Shown one piece after another: positions 36,156 through 45,670 of a stretch of 64,000 nucleotides of DNA (its first letter is position 1; the number at the start of each line of letters is the position of its first letter). The translations under genes and the position numbers were made by a program. The notes below the pieces were generated by a model, which was not told the origin of the DNA, ran no database searches, and saw only the letters and a program-made list of their open reading frames with translations. Source of the stretch: Porphyromonas loveana (GTDB lineage: Bacteria; Bacteroidota; Bacteroidia; Bacteroidales; Porphyromonadaceae). The stretch is from positions 72,047 to 136,046 of the forward strand of contig NZ_QEKY01000004.1 of the NCBI RefSeq assembly GCF_003096695.1. The letters run 5' to 3'.

Positions 36156-36896
36156 ATGAAAGTAGGACTATTCATCCCCTGTTATGTCAATGCCGTGTAC
36201 CCCGAGGTGGGTATCGCTGCATACAAATTACTGAAGAGTTTGGGTGTAGATATTGACTATCCCATGGATCAGACGTGTTGTGGTCAGCCGATGGCCAATG
36301 CCGGATTCGAGCATAAGGCCAGTCAGTTGGCTTTGCGCTTCGAAGATCTCTTCCACTCCTATGATGTGGTGGTAGGCCCGTCGGCCAGTTGTGTTGCCTT
36401 TGTCAAGGAGAACTACGACCACATCCTTCGTCCCACGGGACATACGTGTAAAACGGCCGAAAAAGTCCGAGACATTTGTGAGTTTTTGCATGACGACCTG
36501 AAGATCACGAGTCTGCCCTCACACTTCCCGCACAAGGTGAGCCTGCACAATAGTTGCCACGGCGTACGTGAGCTACGCCTATCCAGGGCCAGCGAGCTCC
36601 GATTGCCTTACTATAATAAGGTGCGCAGCCTGCTGGAAATGGTGTCAGGTATCGAAGTCTTCGAGCCTAAACGTATCGATGAGTGCTGTGGCTTCGGCGG
36701 AATGTACTCAATAGAGGAGCCGGAGGTATCCACCTGTATGGGGCATGACAAGGTGCTGGATCATATGTCCACAGGGGCAGCCTATATTACGGCACCGGAC
36801 AGTTCATGCCTTATGCATATGCAAGGGGTGATCGATCGAGAAAAATTGCCCATCAAAACGATTCACGCAGTAGAAATTTTAGCAGCAAACTTATGA
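36156..36896 (+). CDS. lutA: Lactate utilization protein LutA
   Basis: 246 residues with two cysteine-rich CCG domains: DQTCCGQPMANAG near 40-52 and RIDECCGFGGMYS near 175. HNSCHGVREL lies between them. The domains bind an iron-sulfur cluster, as in heterodisulfide reductase subunits and glycolate oxidase GlcF. With LutB and LutC it oxidises L-lactate to pyruvate in the cytoplasm. I start at 36156 (MKVGLFIPCYVNAVYPEVG); an upstream ATG at 36063 adds 31 unrelated residues. It overlaps lutB by four bases. Confidence 0.92.
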   Translation: MKVGLFIPCYVNAVYPEVGIAAYKLLKSLGVDIDYPMDQTCCGQPMANAGFEHKASQLALRFEDLFHSYDVVVGPSASCVAFVKENYDHILRPTGHTCKTAEKVRDICEFLHDDLKITSLPSHFPHKVSLHNSCHGVRELRLSRASELRLPYYNKVRSLLEMVSGIEVFEPKRIDECCGFGGMYSIEEPEVSTCMGHDKVLDHMSTGAAYITAPDSSCLMHMQGVIDREKLPIKTIHAVEILAANL

Positions 36897-38260
36897 GTAC
36901 GAAGCATAGCGAAGCGGCTGCCCGCTTTCTGAAGAATAAGGCCGGAGCCAAGTGGCATGATGAGACGCTCTGGATGGTGCGGCACAAACGTGATGTCCAA
37001 CGCGATACGGTGCCTGAGTGGGAAGACCTGCGACAACTGGCATACGAAATCAAACGATACAATGTGACTCATCTGGACGAGCTGTTGTTGCGCTTCGAGG
37101 AAAATGCCAGACGCAACGGCGTGATAGTCCATTGGGCCAAGGATGCCCGTGAACATAATGAAATCCTATATGGCATACTACGAGATCACAGTGTCAAGAA
37201 GTTTGTCAAGAGCAAATCGATGCTGACGGAGGAATGCCACCTGAATGACTACCTGATCGAAAAGGGTATAGATGTGATAGAGACCGACCTCGGCGAACGC
37301 ATTCTACAGCTATTAGGTGAACCACCCAGCCATATCGTGATGCCGGCTATCCACCTGAAACGGGAAGCGGTGAGCGACCTCTTCCACAATAAATTGGGGA
37401 CGGAGAAAGGCAATAACGATCCTACTTATCTGACGCGTGCTGCTCGTAAGAGCTTGCGCGAGGACTTCATCACAGCCGATGCTGCGATGACGGGTGGCAA
37501 CTTTGCCGTGGCTTCTACGGGTGAAGTGGTAGTATGTACCAATGAAGGTAATGCCGATATGGGAATGGCCTGCCAGAAGCTGAACATCTGCTCTTTCGGT
37601 TTAGAGAAATTGGTGCCCGACTTGGATGCCGTGGGCGTATTCACTCGTTTATTGGCACGTTCCGGTACGGGACAGCCTTCTACCACTTATACGGCACACT
37701 ATCGCAAGCCGCATGAGGGTGGTGAGTTACACTATATCATAGTGGACAACGGCAGGACGGATATTATGGGAGATGCTCAGCATGAGAAAACGCTCAACTG
37801 TATTCGCTGTGGCGCCTGCATGAATACGTGTCCGGTTTATCGTCGCTCGGGAGGTTACTCCTATACATATTTTATCCCCGGACCTATCGGAATCAATCTG
37901 GGTATGCTCAAGGATCCGAAGCAATATTGTGACAATGTGTCCGCTTGCTCGCTCTGTCTCTCCTGCTCGTATGTTTGTCCGGTGAAGATAGACCTGGGCG
38001 AACAAATCTATCGTTGGCGTCAGGATTTGGATGGTCTGGGACGAGCAAGTTCGGAGAAGAAGTTGATATCGTCGGGTATGAAGTTTGTGATGGATAGTCC
38101 CGTGCGCTTCAATGCTGCGCTGAAAATGGCTCCCATTGCCAATCATATGCCCCGATTCATGCTCTACAACGGATTGAACGCATGGGGTAAAGGACGCGAA
38201 CTGCCTCGCTTTGCCTCTACATCGTTTAATAGCTGGTGGAAGAAAAACATAAAGAAGTAA
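36893..38260 (+). CDS. lutB: Lactate utilization iron-sulfur protein LutB
   Basis: 455 residues. An N-terminal LUD-type domain has VVCTNEGNADMGMACQKLNI near 210-230. Two 4Fe-4S motifs follow: CIRCGACMNTCPVYRRSGG near 302 and CSLCLSCSYVCPVKIDLGE near 351. A C-terminal LutB extension completes the protein. It passes electrons from lactate oxidation within the LutABC complex. The start at 36893 forms ATGA with the lutA stop. Upstream in-frame codons at 36806 merely duplicate lutA DNA. lutC begins 8 bp after the stop. Confidence 0.93.
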   Translation: MSTKHSEAAARFLKNKAGAKWHDETLWMVRHKRDVQRDTVPEWEDLRQLAYEIKRYNVTHLDELLLRFEENARRNGVIVHWAKDAREHNEILYGILRDHSVKKFVKSKSMLTEECHLNDYLIEKGIDVIETDLGERILQLLGEPPSHIVMPAIHLKREAVSDLFHNKLGTEKGNNDPTYLTRAARKSLREDFITADAAMTGGNFAVASTGEVVVCTNEGNADMGMACQKLNICSFGLEKLVPDLDAVGVFTRLLARSGTGQPSTTYTAHYRKPHEGGELHYIIVDNGRTDIMGDAQHEKTLNCIRCGACMNTCPVYRRSGGYSYTYFIPGPIGINLGMLKDPKQYCDNVSACSLCLSCSYVCPVKIDLGEQIYRWRQDLDGLGRASSEKKLISSGMKFVMDSPVRFNAALKMAPIANHMPRFMLYNGLNAWGKGRELPRFASTSFNSWWKKNIKK

Positions 38261-38268
38261 ACAGAATT

Positions 38269-38853
38269 ATGGATAGCAGACAGATCATCTTAGACAAGAT
38301 CAAACAACATACCACATCTCGTGCTCCAAAGCCGGAGATGGCATTCCAACCTATAACTTATCCCGACAAGATGGCTCGATTCATAGAAATCTCCAAAGCT
38401 GTGGGAGGTGATGCCGTGGAGTTACAGCCGGGACAGGATGTGAATGAAGTGATCAGAGCCGCCTACCCCGAAGCGCAGCGCATCGTCTCGGATCTTCCCT
38501 ACATCAACATAGCGACCTACCGGCCGGATGATGTGGAGAAGCCCGGCGATATGAATGGTACAGACCTCGCTATCGTGGAGGGAGAGATAGGTGTGTGTGA
38601 GAACGGATGCGTATGGGTGGATCAGACGATGGAGCAGCGTGCGATGTATTTCATTTCGGAATATCTGGTCATTATCTTAGACAAGTCCAAGTTGGTACAC
38701 AATATGCATGAAGCCTACAAGCGCGTGGAGGAAATAGGTCCTACGTCTCGTTACTCGTGCTTCATCAGCGGCCCTTCCAAGACGGCAGACATCGAACAGG
38801 CGCTCGTTATCGGTGCACATGGTGCTCGTGGAGCTCTTGTCATACTGAAATAA
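38269..38853 (+). CDS. lutC: Lactate utilization protein LutC
   Basis: 194 residues of one LUD domain. The motif DLAIVEGEIGVCENGCVWV near 97-115 and the C-terminal SCFISGPSKTADIEQALVIG then GAHGARGALVIL are diagnostic. It completes the LutABC lactate oxidase. I start at 38269 (MDSRQIILDKIKQHT). An ATG at 38236 would overlap lutB and add 11 residues. The operon ends at a hairpin 43 bp downstream. Confidence 0.92.
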   Translation: MDSRQIILDKIKQHTTSRAPKPEMAFQPITYPDKMARFIEISKAVGGDAVELQPGQDVNEVIRAAYPEAQRIVSDLPYINIATYRPDDVEKPGDMNGTDLAIVEGEIGVCENGCVWVDQTMEQRAMYFISEYLVIILDKSKLVHNMHEAYKRVEEIGPTSRYSCFISGPSKTADIEQALVIGAHGARGALVILK

Positions 38854-38896
38854 AACTTATCTGAATAGTTTAATACGCTATTTCGGACCTACTAAT

Positions 38897-38946
38897 ACGG
38901 AGACTTCTTCCTCTTGCCTATGGACATCTGAGGGAGAAGTCTCCGT
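38897..38946 (+). terminator. Terminator of the lutABC operon
   Basis: ACGGAGACTTCTTCCTC (38897-38913) pairs with GAGGGAGAAGTCTCCGT (38930-38946), with one mismatch, and is followed by TATTTTCC. Confidence 0.75.
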
Positions 38947-39069
38947 TATTTTCCGGTATCGGAGTGTATTCTTTTCATTTCGATGTCCCCTATACGCTCC
39001 TTGGCTTCGATAATGGGCAGGCGATCGAGAATACTTTTGCGCCCCTTTATCCCTTATAAAGGATAGATT

Positions 39070-39109
39070 TGTCCTCGACTGAGGACAGAACTGTCCTTAC
39101 CTAAGGACA
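39070..39109. repeat. Two tandem short GTCCT hairpins
   Basis: TGTCCTC/GAGGACA (39070-39087) and TGTCCTTA/TAAGGACA (39092-39109) are consecutive, similarly built small inverted repeats at the 3' edge of the IS30 remnant. They may be part of an element end or of its target. Confidence 0.6.
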
Positions 39110-39120
39110 AAACTGCTTTT

Positions 39121-39549
39121 CTATATAATCGGCATTGGTGTCGCCAACGAACGCTTACGATAGCATAGGCAATGACGACAATAGGTATAGAGCTTGCCGC
39201 CCTGCCATTTGTCCTCGTGAAGCCATTTGTAGAGTGTTGTCTTTCCGATCATCGGGCGGCCGGAACGGCATAAACGACCCGAAATCTGTTCTGGCCACCG
39301 GCGCTGCTCTACCAATAAAACCTCTGCCTCGCGATGCATCGAGGGCGTGAACTTACGCGAAACCTTACGCCCGCTTTTGCGCTCAATGATGAGCGTAAAC
39401 TTTATCCGACGAGTTACGCCTAACCCCTCCCTACTAATCGTACTCGCAGATACCTCTATAGTGCGGGCTATCGAACGAAAACTCTGACCCTCTTTGGGCA
39501 GAGTTATCGCATACCTTTGCTCTCGGGTTAAGTGATGATATTTGACCAT
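39121..39549 (-). pseudogene. Truncated IS30-family transposase
   Basis: 142 residues. The start YHHLTREQRYAITLPKEGQS then RSIARTIEVSASTISRE is the N-terminal helix-turn-helix of IS30-family transposases, and RRWPEQISGRL then TTLYKWLHEDKWQGGKLY is the following conserved block. The middle (GLGVTRRIKFTLIIERKS) deviates from the family and may be frameshifted. The DDE catalytic domain, normally another 170-190 residues, is missing: the frame stops just before the hairpin pair at 39070-39109. It is an inactive remnant, upstream of and divergent from galM. Confidence 0.8.
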
Positions 39550-39691
39550 ATCACTCCTATCGAACTTGACCTTATCAGCCGGCGGGCCACTACTTCTTTT
39601 ACTAATCTCTATCGCTCTATAACAACTGTGTTGCTATTGAGGGGGGAATGTGCACTCTGTCGGGCAGGAGTGACTTATCGGGATAAAAACT

Positions 39692-39699
39692 TATATTTG
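39692..39699 (+). promoter_or_regulatory. Possible -7 element upstream of galM
   Basis: TATATTTG fits TAnnTTTG, 30 bp before the galM ATG. No convincing -33 TTG is at the right distance. Confidence 0.35.
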
Positions 39700-39728
39700 G
39701 ACAACTCTAAACAAAAGATTATTTCCCA

Positions 39729-40796
39729 ATGAATAAGAAGAATATTCTCCAACGCACCTCTTTTCTCTCCCTGGTGGAGGGGCAAGAGGTGGACCTCTAT
39801 CGTCTGGCTCGTGACAAGGGCTTGGAGGTATATGTGACCAACTACGGAGCGAAGATCGTCTCCCTCTTCGTGCCGGATCGCAACGGACAGCCCGTGGATG
39901 TGGTGCTGGGACATGATTCGATGGCTGACTACTTGGCCTCGGAGGAGCAGTACTTCGGCGGTATCTGTGGAAGGTATGCCAATCGGATAGCCGGAGGCCG
40001 ATTCTCAATAGACGGTCGCAACTACACGCTCCCGCTCAATGCCGGTGCCGCGTCCCTCCACGGCGGAGTGAAGGGATTCAATGCCAAAGTGTGGACCGTC
40101 AAAGCGCTCAGCCCGACATCTATTACGATGGAGTACATTTCTCCGGATGGTGAGGAGGGTTACCCGGGCGAACTGAAGGTGGAGATGACTTATAGCATCG
40201 CAGCAGAAGACACATTGCACATCGATTACCGAGCCACAACGAACGCACCTACAGTGCTGAACCTGACCAATCACTCCTATTTCAATCTGTCGGGAGCAGG
40301 CGATCCCTCGGTGCATGATCATCTGCTCACCATCCCTGCCTCCACTTACCTGCCCACCGATGAGAACGCCATCCCGTACGGAGCTGCCGAACGGGTGGAG
40401 GGTACGCCATTCGACTTCACGACAGCGCACACCATAGGCGAACGCATTGACACGCCCATCGACCAACTCGTTCGTGCCAAGGGTTACGACCACTCCTATA
40501 TAATAGACAAACCGATCGGAGCCTTCGGTCTCTGCTGCAGCTGCTCATCGCCCAAGACGGGAATCGTCTTGGAAGTGGCTTCCTCCGAACCGGCTATGCA
40601 AGTGTATACGGGCAACTGGATGACCGGACAGCTGCGCGGCAAATGGGATCAGCGCTATCCTGCACGCGCTGCCGTCTGCTTCGAAACGCAGCACTTCCCC
40701 GACTCGCCCAACAGACCGGATTACCCGTCCACGCTCTTGCGTCCGGGCGAAGAGTTCCACTCCGAGACCACATTCCGTCTCTATGCCAAGGCATAA
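39729..40796 (+). CDS. galM: Aldose 1-epimerase (galactose mutarotase)
   Basis: 355 residues. Family motifs are YVTNYGAKIVSLFVPDRNG near the N-terminus, GGICGRYANRIAGGRFSIDG, NLTNHSYFNLSG with a catalytic histidine near 178, and the catalytic glutamate region near the end (CFETQHFPDSPN, Glu of ETQ). It converts beta- to alpha-D-galactose, the substrate of GalK. galK starts 50 bp downstream, so they are probably one operon. A lipobox or signal peptide is absent, so it is cytoplasmic. Confidence 0.93.
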   Translation: MNKKNILQRTSFLSLVEGQEVDLYRLARDKGLEVYVTNYGAKIVSLFVPDRNGQPVDVVLGHDSMADYLASEEQYFGGICGRYANRIAGGRFSIDGRNYTLPLNAGAASLHGGVKGFNAKVWTVKALSPTSITMEYISPDGEEGYPGELKVEMTYSIAAEDTLHIDYRATTNAPTVLNLTNHSYFNLSGAGDPSVHDHLLTIPASTYLPTDENAIPYGAAERVEGTPFDFTTAHTIGERIDTPIDQLVRAKGYDHSYIIDKPIGAFGLCCSCSSPKTGIVLEVASSEPAMQVYTGNWMTGQLRGKWDQRYPARAAVCFETQHFPDSPNRPDYPSTLLRPGEEFHSETTFRLYAKA

Positions 40797-40845
40797 AAAC
40801 AGGATCACTGCACAGATTACTCATCTTGATAAACAAGCACTGATT

Positions 40846-42000
40846 ATGGAATTAGATTTTGTAAGAAGTAGATTCATCAAACATTTCGATGGTTCTACCG
40901 GCCGTCTTTTCGCATCGCCCGGTCGCATCAATCTCATAGGCGAACACACCGATTATAACGGAGGCTTCGTATTTCCCGGAGCCATAGACAAGGGGATGCT
41001 TGCCGAGCTCAAACCCAACGGCACTGACAAGGTGCGGGCATACTCCATTGACCTGAAGGACTACGTCGAATTTGGTCTCGGGCCGGATGATATTCCGCGA
41101 GCAACGTGGGCCAAGTATATATATGGTGTCTGTCGGGAGATGATAGAACGTGGTGTGGAGGTGCAGGGCTTCAATACAGCCTTTGCGGGCGATGTGCCTC
41201 TCGGGGCTGGCATGTCTTCCTCTGCAGCACTGGAGAGTACCTATGCCTATGCGCTCAATGAGCTATTCGGCGGTAGTCGCATTGATCCCTTCGAACTCGC
41301 TAAGGTGGGACAGGCCACCGAACATAAATATGTGGGAGTGAAGTGTGGCATCATGGATCAATTCGCCAGCATATTCGGCAAGAAGGATCATCTGATACGC
41401 TTGGACTGCAAGACGTTGGAGCATAAGTATTATCATTTCCGCCCGCAAGGTTACAGGCTTGTGCTCTTAGACACGACTGTCAAGCACGAACTGGCATCCT
41501 CTGCTTACAACAAGCGTCGAGAGTCCTGCGAGACGGTAGCTGCCTGCATCCGTGAGCGCCATCCCGAGGTCGAATTCCTCAGAGATGCCTCAATGGATAT
41601 GCTACTGGAGGTGAAGGATCAGGTTTCTGCCGAAGATTATATGCGAGCCCAATACGTCATCGAGGAAGTGCAGCGTGTACTTGATGTGTGCGAAGCTCTG
41701 GAGCGTGACGACTACGAGACCGTGGGGCGGAAGATGTACGAGACGCACGACGGGATGAGCCGCCTGTATGAGGTCAGTTGCGAAGAGTTGGATTTTCTCA
41801 ATGCTATTGCACAAGACTGTGGTGTGACGGGTTCACGCGTGATGGGTGGCGGATTCGGCGGCTGTACGATCAACCTCGTCAAGAACGAACTCTACGACCT
41901 TTTCATCGAACATGCCAAACAGCGTTATTGTGAGAAGTATGGTCGCGAACCCAAGGTGTATAACGTAATCATCAGTGATGGCGCACGTTGCATAGACTGA
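40846..42000 (+). CDS. galK: Galactokinase
   Basis: 384 residues of the GHMP kinase family. SPGRINLIGEHTDYNGG at about 26-42 is the galactokinase signature. The ATP-binding GDVPLGAGMSSSAALE lies near 120-136, CGIMDQFASIFGKKDH near 170, and GSRVMGGGFGGCTINLV near 330. It phosphorylates galactose at C1. I start at 40846 (MELDFVRSRFIKHF); a longer frame from 40783 overlaps galM. No galT or galE is in the window, so product use cannot be judged here. It is convergent with the thioredoxin gene across a shared terminator. Confidence 0.94.
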   Translation: MELDFVRSRFIKHFDGSTGRLFASPGRINLIGEHTDYNGGFVFPGAIDKGMLAELKPNGTDKVRAYSIDLKDYVEFGLGPDDIPRATWAKYIYGVCREMIERGVEVQGFNTAFAGDVPLGAGMSSSAALESTYAYALNELFGGSRIDPFELAKVGQATEHKYVGVKCGIMDQFASIFGKKDHLIRLDCKTLEHKYYHFRPQGYRLVLLDTTVKHELASSAYNKRRESCETVAACIRERHPEVEFLRDASMDMLLEVKDQVSAEDYMRAQYVIEEVQRVLDVCEALERDDYETVGRKMYETHDGMSRLYEVSCEELDFLNAIAQDCGVTGSRVMGGGFGGCTINLVKNELYDLFIEHAKQRYCEKYGREPKVYNVIISDGARCID

Positions 42001-42058
42001 TGTCCATCGCTGTGGCTGCTCTTACCTCATGTGGGTAGGGCACCTGGTCGGATGCAAT

Positions 42059-42099
42059 AAGGGCAGTGTCGTGAGAGATAATCTCCTGACACAGCCCTT
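42059..42099. terminator. Bidirectional terminator between galK and the thioredoxin gene
   Basis: AAGGGCAGTGTC (42059-42070) pairs with GACACAGCCCTT (42088-42099) with one mismatch, around an inner GAGAT/ATCTC stem. It belongs to a GGGCTGTGTC-type hairpin seen elsewhere in the window. Confidence 0.65.
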
Positions 42100-42135
42100 G
42101 CTCGTATGCTGTCGCGATGGCTTGCGCCCTTGACC

Positions 42136-42636
42136 TTATTTCATGATCTTGGCAATAGTCTCCTCAATGCTTTCCATCGGTAGATTGCCCATCGTTTGTG
42201 TAGGTATACCCTTTACAGGCACGAAGAGTACCATCGGGATGCTGCGGACCCCGAAGAGGCTTGCTAGTTCCTTCTCATTATCCACATTCACCTTGTAAAC
42301 GGTGAGCTTACCGGCATATTTCTTGGCCACCTGTTCCAGTTTGGGAGAGAGGCTGCGGCATGGTCCGCACCAGTCAGCATAAAAATCGATGATCGCCGGT
42401 TTGTCGCCCTTGTAGACCCATTCCTGTGGATTGGCCGTGTAGTCGTATATATGCTCTCGCATATACTCGGCTGTGATATGGATGATCTTGCCGTCCTCTC
42501 CTTCATTGGCTTGGGAGGGAGTGGCTTGCTCTTGGCGAGAATCGTTCTTTGTCGTGCAGGAAGCAGTGAGGGTTCCCACAGATAAGAGTAGCGTGGTGCT
42601 CAGCATGAGCACTTTTGCGCAGATGTTCTTTTTCAT
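42136..42636 (-). CDS. Thioredoxin-domain lipoprotein
   Basis: 166 residues. The N-terminus (MKKNICAKVLMLSTTLLLSV) ends in a lipobox LTASC, so it is probably membrane-anchored facing the periplasm. A short linker leads to a thioredoxin domain with the active site IDFYADWCGPCRSLSPKLEQ near 82-101 and the cis-proline in VRSIPMVLF. It probably reduces or shuffles disulfides in the envelope. An ATG at 42663 would precede the signal by nine residues. It is a single gene with a terminator at its 3' end. Confidence 0.88.
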   Translation of the reverse strand: MKKNICAKVLMLSTTLLLSVGTLTASCTTKNDSRQEQATPSQANEGEDGKIIHITAEYMREHIYDYTANPQEWVYKGDKPAIIDFYADWCGPCRSLSPKLEQVAKKYAGKLTVYKVNVDNEKELASLFGVRSIPMVLFVPVKGIPTQTMGNLPMESIEETIAKIMK

Positions 42637-42744
42637 TGTACGCTGTGTTTTGATTGTTTGCACGTCAATATAAACGACAAAGCGGTCAAAAGGTTCATTT
42701 CTCTCTCCTCAGACCGCTCTGTTGTTCTGTCGTTGTGGTGTGAC

Positions 42745-43872
42745 TTAGAGTCGTTTGATGTATGCTCGGCGGGTCTTGTGATGCTTGCGTTCGAAGTAGT
42801 TCCACTGCATCTGCACGGCCATATTGGTCTCCAACTCGGGATTGCTCTCGGCATATTCCACCCCGTTCTTCTGGAAGATCGGTATCATGTCGTCAAAGAT
42901 GAGCGCGTTCACGCCCTTGTTTTGATACTCCGGCAATACTCCGATGAGATAGAGATCCACTACGCGGGGACGGCTCTTGAGGGCTTTGAGCAGGTGCACA
43001 AAACCGAATGGCCACAGACTACCCTTAGCTTTCTTGAGCGCGCGGCTCAGACTGGGCATGGTGATGGCGAAGGCTACGACTTCGTCATCCTCTTCGCGGA
43101 GGATAACTGTTACGAAGTCGAGACGTACCATGGGAATGTAGATATTCACATAGTAATCTATCTGTGCTTCGGACAGCTCTGAGAAGCCGTATAGCTGACT
43201 GAAAGCCTTGTTGAGCGTGCGGAAGATGCGATGCGCATAAGGCATTACCTCCTTGCGGGTGCGGAATTTGAGCGTCTTAAGACCGTATTTCTGCCGAACA
43301 ATCTCCGATATACGCTGATGCTTCTCCGGAATCTCGGCAGGGACGAAGATCTTGTATTCTTTCCAGTCTTGGTCTTTGATGAATCCGATTCGCTCCAGTT
43401 GCTTTGGGTAGTAGGCGTAGTTGTATATAGTAGCCATCGTGCCCAATTGGTCGAAACCCTCAACGAGCATCCCCTCATGGTCCAAATCGGTGAAGCCCAT
43501 CGGCCCCTGCAGCATATCCATGCCTTTGGCGCGAGCCCAATCCGATACGGCATTGATGAGCGCATCTACCACTTCGTTGTCGTTGATGAAGTCGATGAAG
43601 CCAAAGCGCGCATTGCTTTGATTCCAAGTGTTGTTTGCACGGTGATTGATCATGCCGGCAATACGCCCCACGATCTTCCCATCACGGTAAGCCAGGAAGT
43701 ATATGGCTTCACAAAATTCGAATGCCGGATTACGATCTTTGTCCAGGGTCATGATCTCGTCATCTACCAGTCCGGGGACGTGATAAGGATTGTTTCTATA
43801 CAGATCGATATTGAACTGAACGAATTTCTTCAATTCGGCTTTGTCCCGTACTTCTCTTATTTCTACAGCCAT
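42745..43872 (-). CDS. GNAT-fold N-acetyltransferase-like protein of Bacteroidetes
   Basis: 375 residues. The protein opens AVEIREVRDKAELKKFVQFN and has two GNAT-like halves. The second contains YLIGVLPEYQNKGVNALIFD near 310, the acetyl-CoA-binding Q/RxxGx pattern in part (QNKGVN). MLQGPMGFTDLDHEGMLVEG near 125 is a conserved feature of this family. No substrate is known; relatives are annotated simply as N-acetyltransferases. It is divergent from the nucleoside kinase gene. No signal peptide is present. Confidence 0.75.
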   Translation of the reverse strand: MAVEIREVRDKAELKKFVQFNIDLYRNNPYHVPGLVDDEIMTLDKDRNPAFEFCEAIYFLAYRDGKIVGRIAGMINHRANNTWNQSNARFGFIDFINDNEVVDALINAVSDWARAKGMDMLQGPMGFTDLDHEGMLVEGFDQLGTMATIYNYAYYPKQLERIGFIKDQDWKEYKIFVPAEIPEKHQRISEIVRQKYGLKTLKFRTRKEVMPYAHRIFRTLNKAFSQLYGFSELSEAQIDYYVNIYIPMVRLDFVTVILREEDDEVVAFAITMPSLSRALKKAKGSLWPFGFVHLLKALKSRPRVVDLYLIGVLPEYQNKGVNALIFDDMIPIFQKNGVEYAESNPELETNMAVQMQWNYFERKHHKTRRAYIKRL

Positions 43873-43960
43873 AACTAATGTATTTGGTTCGCTTTGCGAT
43901 AAAGATTACGTCTTATTTTGTACCTTTCACGCACAAATATAATTGAAATAGTTAATCATT

Positions 43961-45625
43961 ATGGATACAATACGCATCTACTGTAACAATCTTAAGCGCT
44001 ACGAAGAGTTCCCTCATGGTGTCTCTTTGCAGCAAGTAGCACAACATTTTCGTGACGAACTGGGCTTCCGCCCGCTCAATGCACAGGTCAATCACCTCAC
44101 CCGCGATCTCAACTTCCGTCTCTATGAACCATCTGATATCATCTTCGCCTCCTATGAGGACGAGTCCGGTATGCGTACCTACGTGCGAACGCTCAGCTTT
44201 ATCCTAAGCAAGGCTGTTGCGGACGTGCTGCCGGGGAGCAAGCTCTTTATAGAACATTCTCTTTCCAAGGGCTACTATTGCCAGATAAAGAACGCACACG
44301 TGGTTACGCCCGTGGAGATCGAGCGCGTGAAGGTGCGGATGCAAGAAATCATAGCTGCCGATATACCTTTCTGTCCTCGTTGCGAACGCACTGAAGAGGT
44401 GGCTACCATGTTCCGCGAACGGGGCTATGAGGACAAGGCCGACCTGCTTGAAACGACGGGTATGCCCTATTCACGCTACTTCGAGCTGGAGGGTTATCCT
44501 GACTACTACTATGGCAGTTTGGCTCCGTCCACGGGTTATATAGACCTCTTCGGGCTGGAGCCTTATCTGGAGGGAGCACTCCTGCGTGTGCCGCGTAGGG
44601 ACAAACCCGATGAGCTGGCTCCCCTTATCCCACAGCCTATGATGCGCAAGGTCTTTGCCGATCATGACCGACTACTGGATCTGCTGCAGGTGACCCATGT
44701 GGGCAGCCTGAACAAAGCCATCGACCGTAATGAGGTGGCTTCCATGATTCAGGTGTCCGAAGCCATGCAGGAGAAGCAGATAGCTGCCATCGCCGATGAT
44801 ATAGCCGAACGTTATAAGCAAGGCGTACGCGTGGTACTTATATCCGGACCTTCATCATCGGGTAAGACAACTTTTTGCAAGAGACTACAGACACAGCTCC
44901 TGACCAATTATATACGCCCCTACGGACTCTCCCTCGACGATTACTTCCTCAATCGGGAGGATTCGCCTCGCGACGAGTCGGGAGACTATGACTACGAGTC
45001 GCTCTATGCCTTGGATTTGTCCCTCTTCAATAGGGATCTGAACGAAATGATCGCCGGAAACGAGGTGAAACTCCCTACCTATGACTTTACTACCGGCAAG
45101 CGTGTCTATAAGGGGAATAGCATCCACCTCCGTGAGGGTGATATTCTTGTGATAGAAGGCATTCACGGATTGAACCCCGAACTCATTCCCAATGTGCCCG
45201 AATCAAGTACTTATAAGGTGTACGTGAGCGCCTTGACGGCTATCGGATTGGATGCACACAACCGTATTCCGAGCACGGACAACCGCCTCATTCGCCGTAT
45301 GGTGCGGGACTATCGCTATCGTAATCATACCGGTTTGCAGACGCTCCGTCGTTGGCCCAGCGTAAGGAGGGGAGAGGAGAAATGGGTATTCCCCTATCAG
45401 GAGAATGCGCATGTCATGTTCAACAGCGCCATGCTCTACGAGCTTGCCGTCATGCGTGCCTATGCCGAGCCTATCTTGCAATCTGTCCCGCGTAACGAGC
45501 CTGAGTATGCCGAGGCGCATAGGTTGCTACGTTTTCTCAGCAGCTTCCGCATGATACCGGCACGACTGCTGCCCAATAACTCTCTGATGCGCGAGTTCCT
45601 CGGCGGGAGTACTTTCCAGTATTAA
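43961..45625 (+). CDS. Nucleoside (uridine) kinase with N-terminal TGS domain
   Basis: 554 residues. Residues 1-60 look like a TGS domain (IRIYCNNLKRYEEFPHGVSL), followed by a threonyl-tRNA-synthetase editing-like region (about 70-230, FIEHSLSKGYYCQIKNAHVV). The C-terminal half is a uridine-kinase/PRK domain with the P-loop LISGPSSSGKTTFCKRL near 293-309 and LSLDDYFLNREDSPRDESGD. The kinase part phosphorylates uridine or cytidine, and the fused RNA-synthetase-like domains are typical of this Bacteroidetes/Firmicutes form. Why a kinase carries TGS and tRNA-synthetase-like domains is unknown. A hairpin terminator follows. Confidence 0.88.
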   Translation: MDTIRIYCNNLKRYEEFPHGVSLQQVAQHFRDELGFRPLNAQVNHLTRDLNFRLYEPSDIIFASYEDESGMRTYVRTLSFILSKAVADVLPGSKLFIEHSLSKGYYCQIKNAHVVTPVEIERVKVRMQEIIAADIPFCPRCERTEEVATMFRERGYEDKADLLETTGMPYSRYFELEGYPDYYYGSLAPSTGYIDLFGLEPYLEGALLRVPRRDKPDELAPLIPQPMMRKVFADHDRLLDLLQVTHVGSLNKAIDRNEVASMIQVSEAMQEKQIAAIADDIAERYKQGVRVVLISGPSSSGKTTFCKRLQTQLLTNYIRPYGLSLDDYFLNREDSPRDESGDYDYESLYALDLSLFNRDLNEMIAGNEVKLPTYDFTTGKRVYKGNSIHLREGDILVIEGIHGLNPELIPNVPESSTYKVYVSALTAIGLDAHNRIPSTDNRLIRRMVRDYRYRNHTGLQTLRRWPSVRRGEEKWVFPYQENAHVMFNSAMLYELAVMRAYAEPILQSVPRNEPEYAEAHRLLRFLSSFRMIPARLLPNNSLMREFLGGSTFQY

Positions 45626-45670
45626 GACCCGAGGGGCTGCATTCGAACCCGACAGACTCCTTGAATACGG

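Noticed and set aside
42681-42718. AGCGGTC/GACCGCT hairpin between the acetyltransferase and thioredoxin genes
   Set aside because: The stem is only 7 bp with a 24-base loop and no T-run, so it is too weak to call a terminator.
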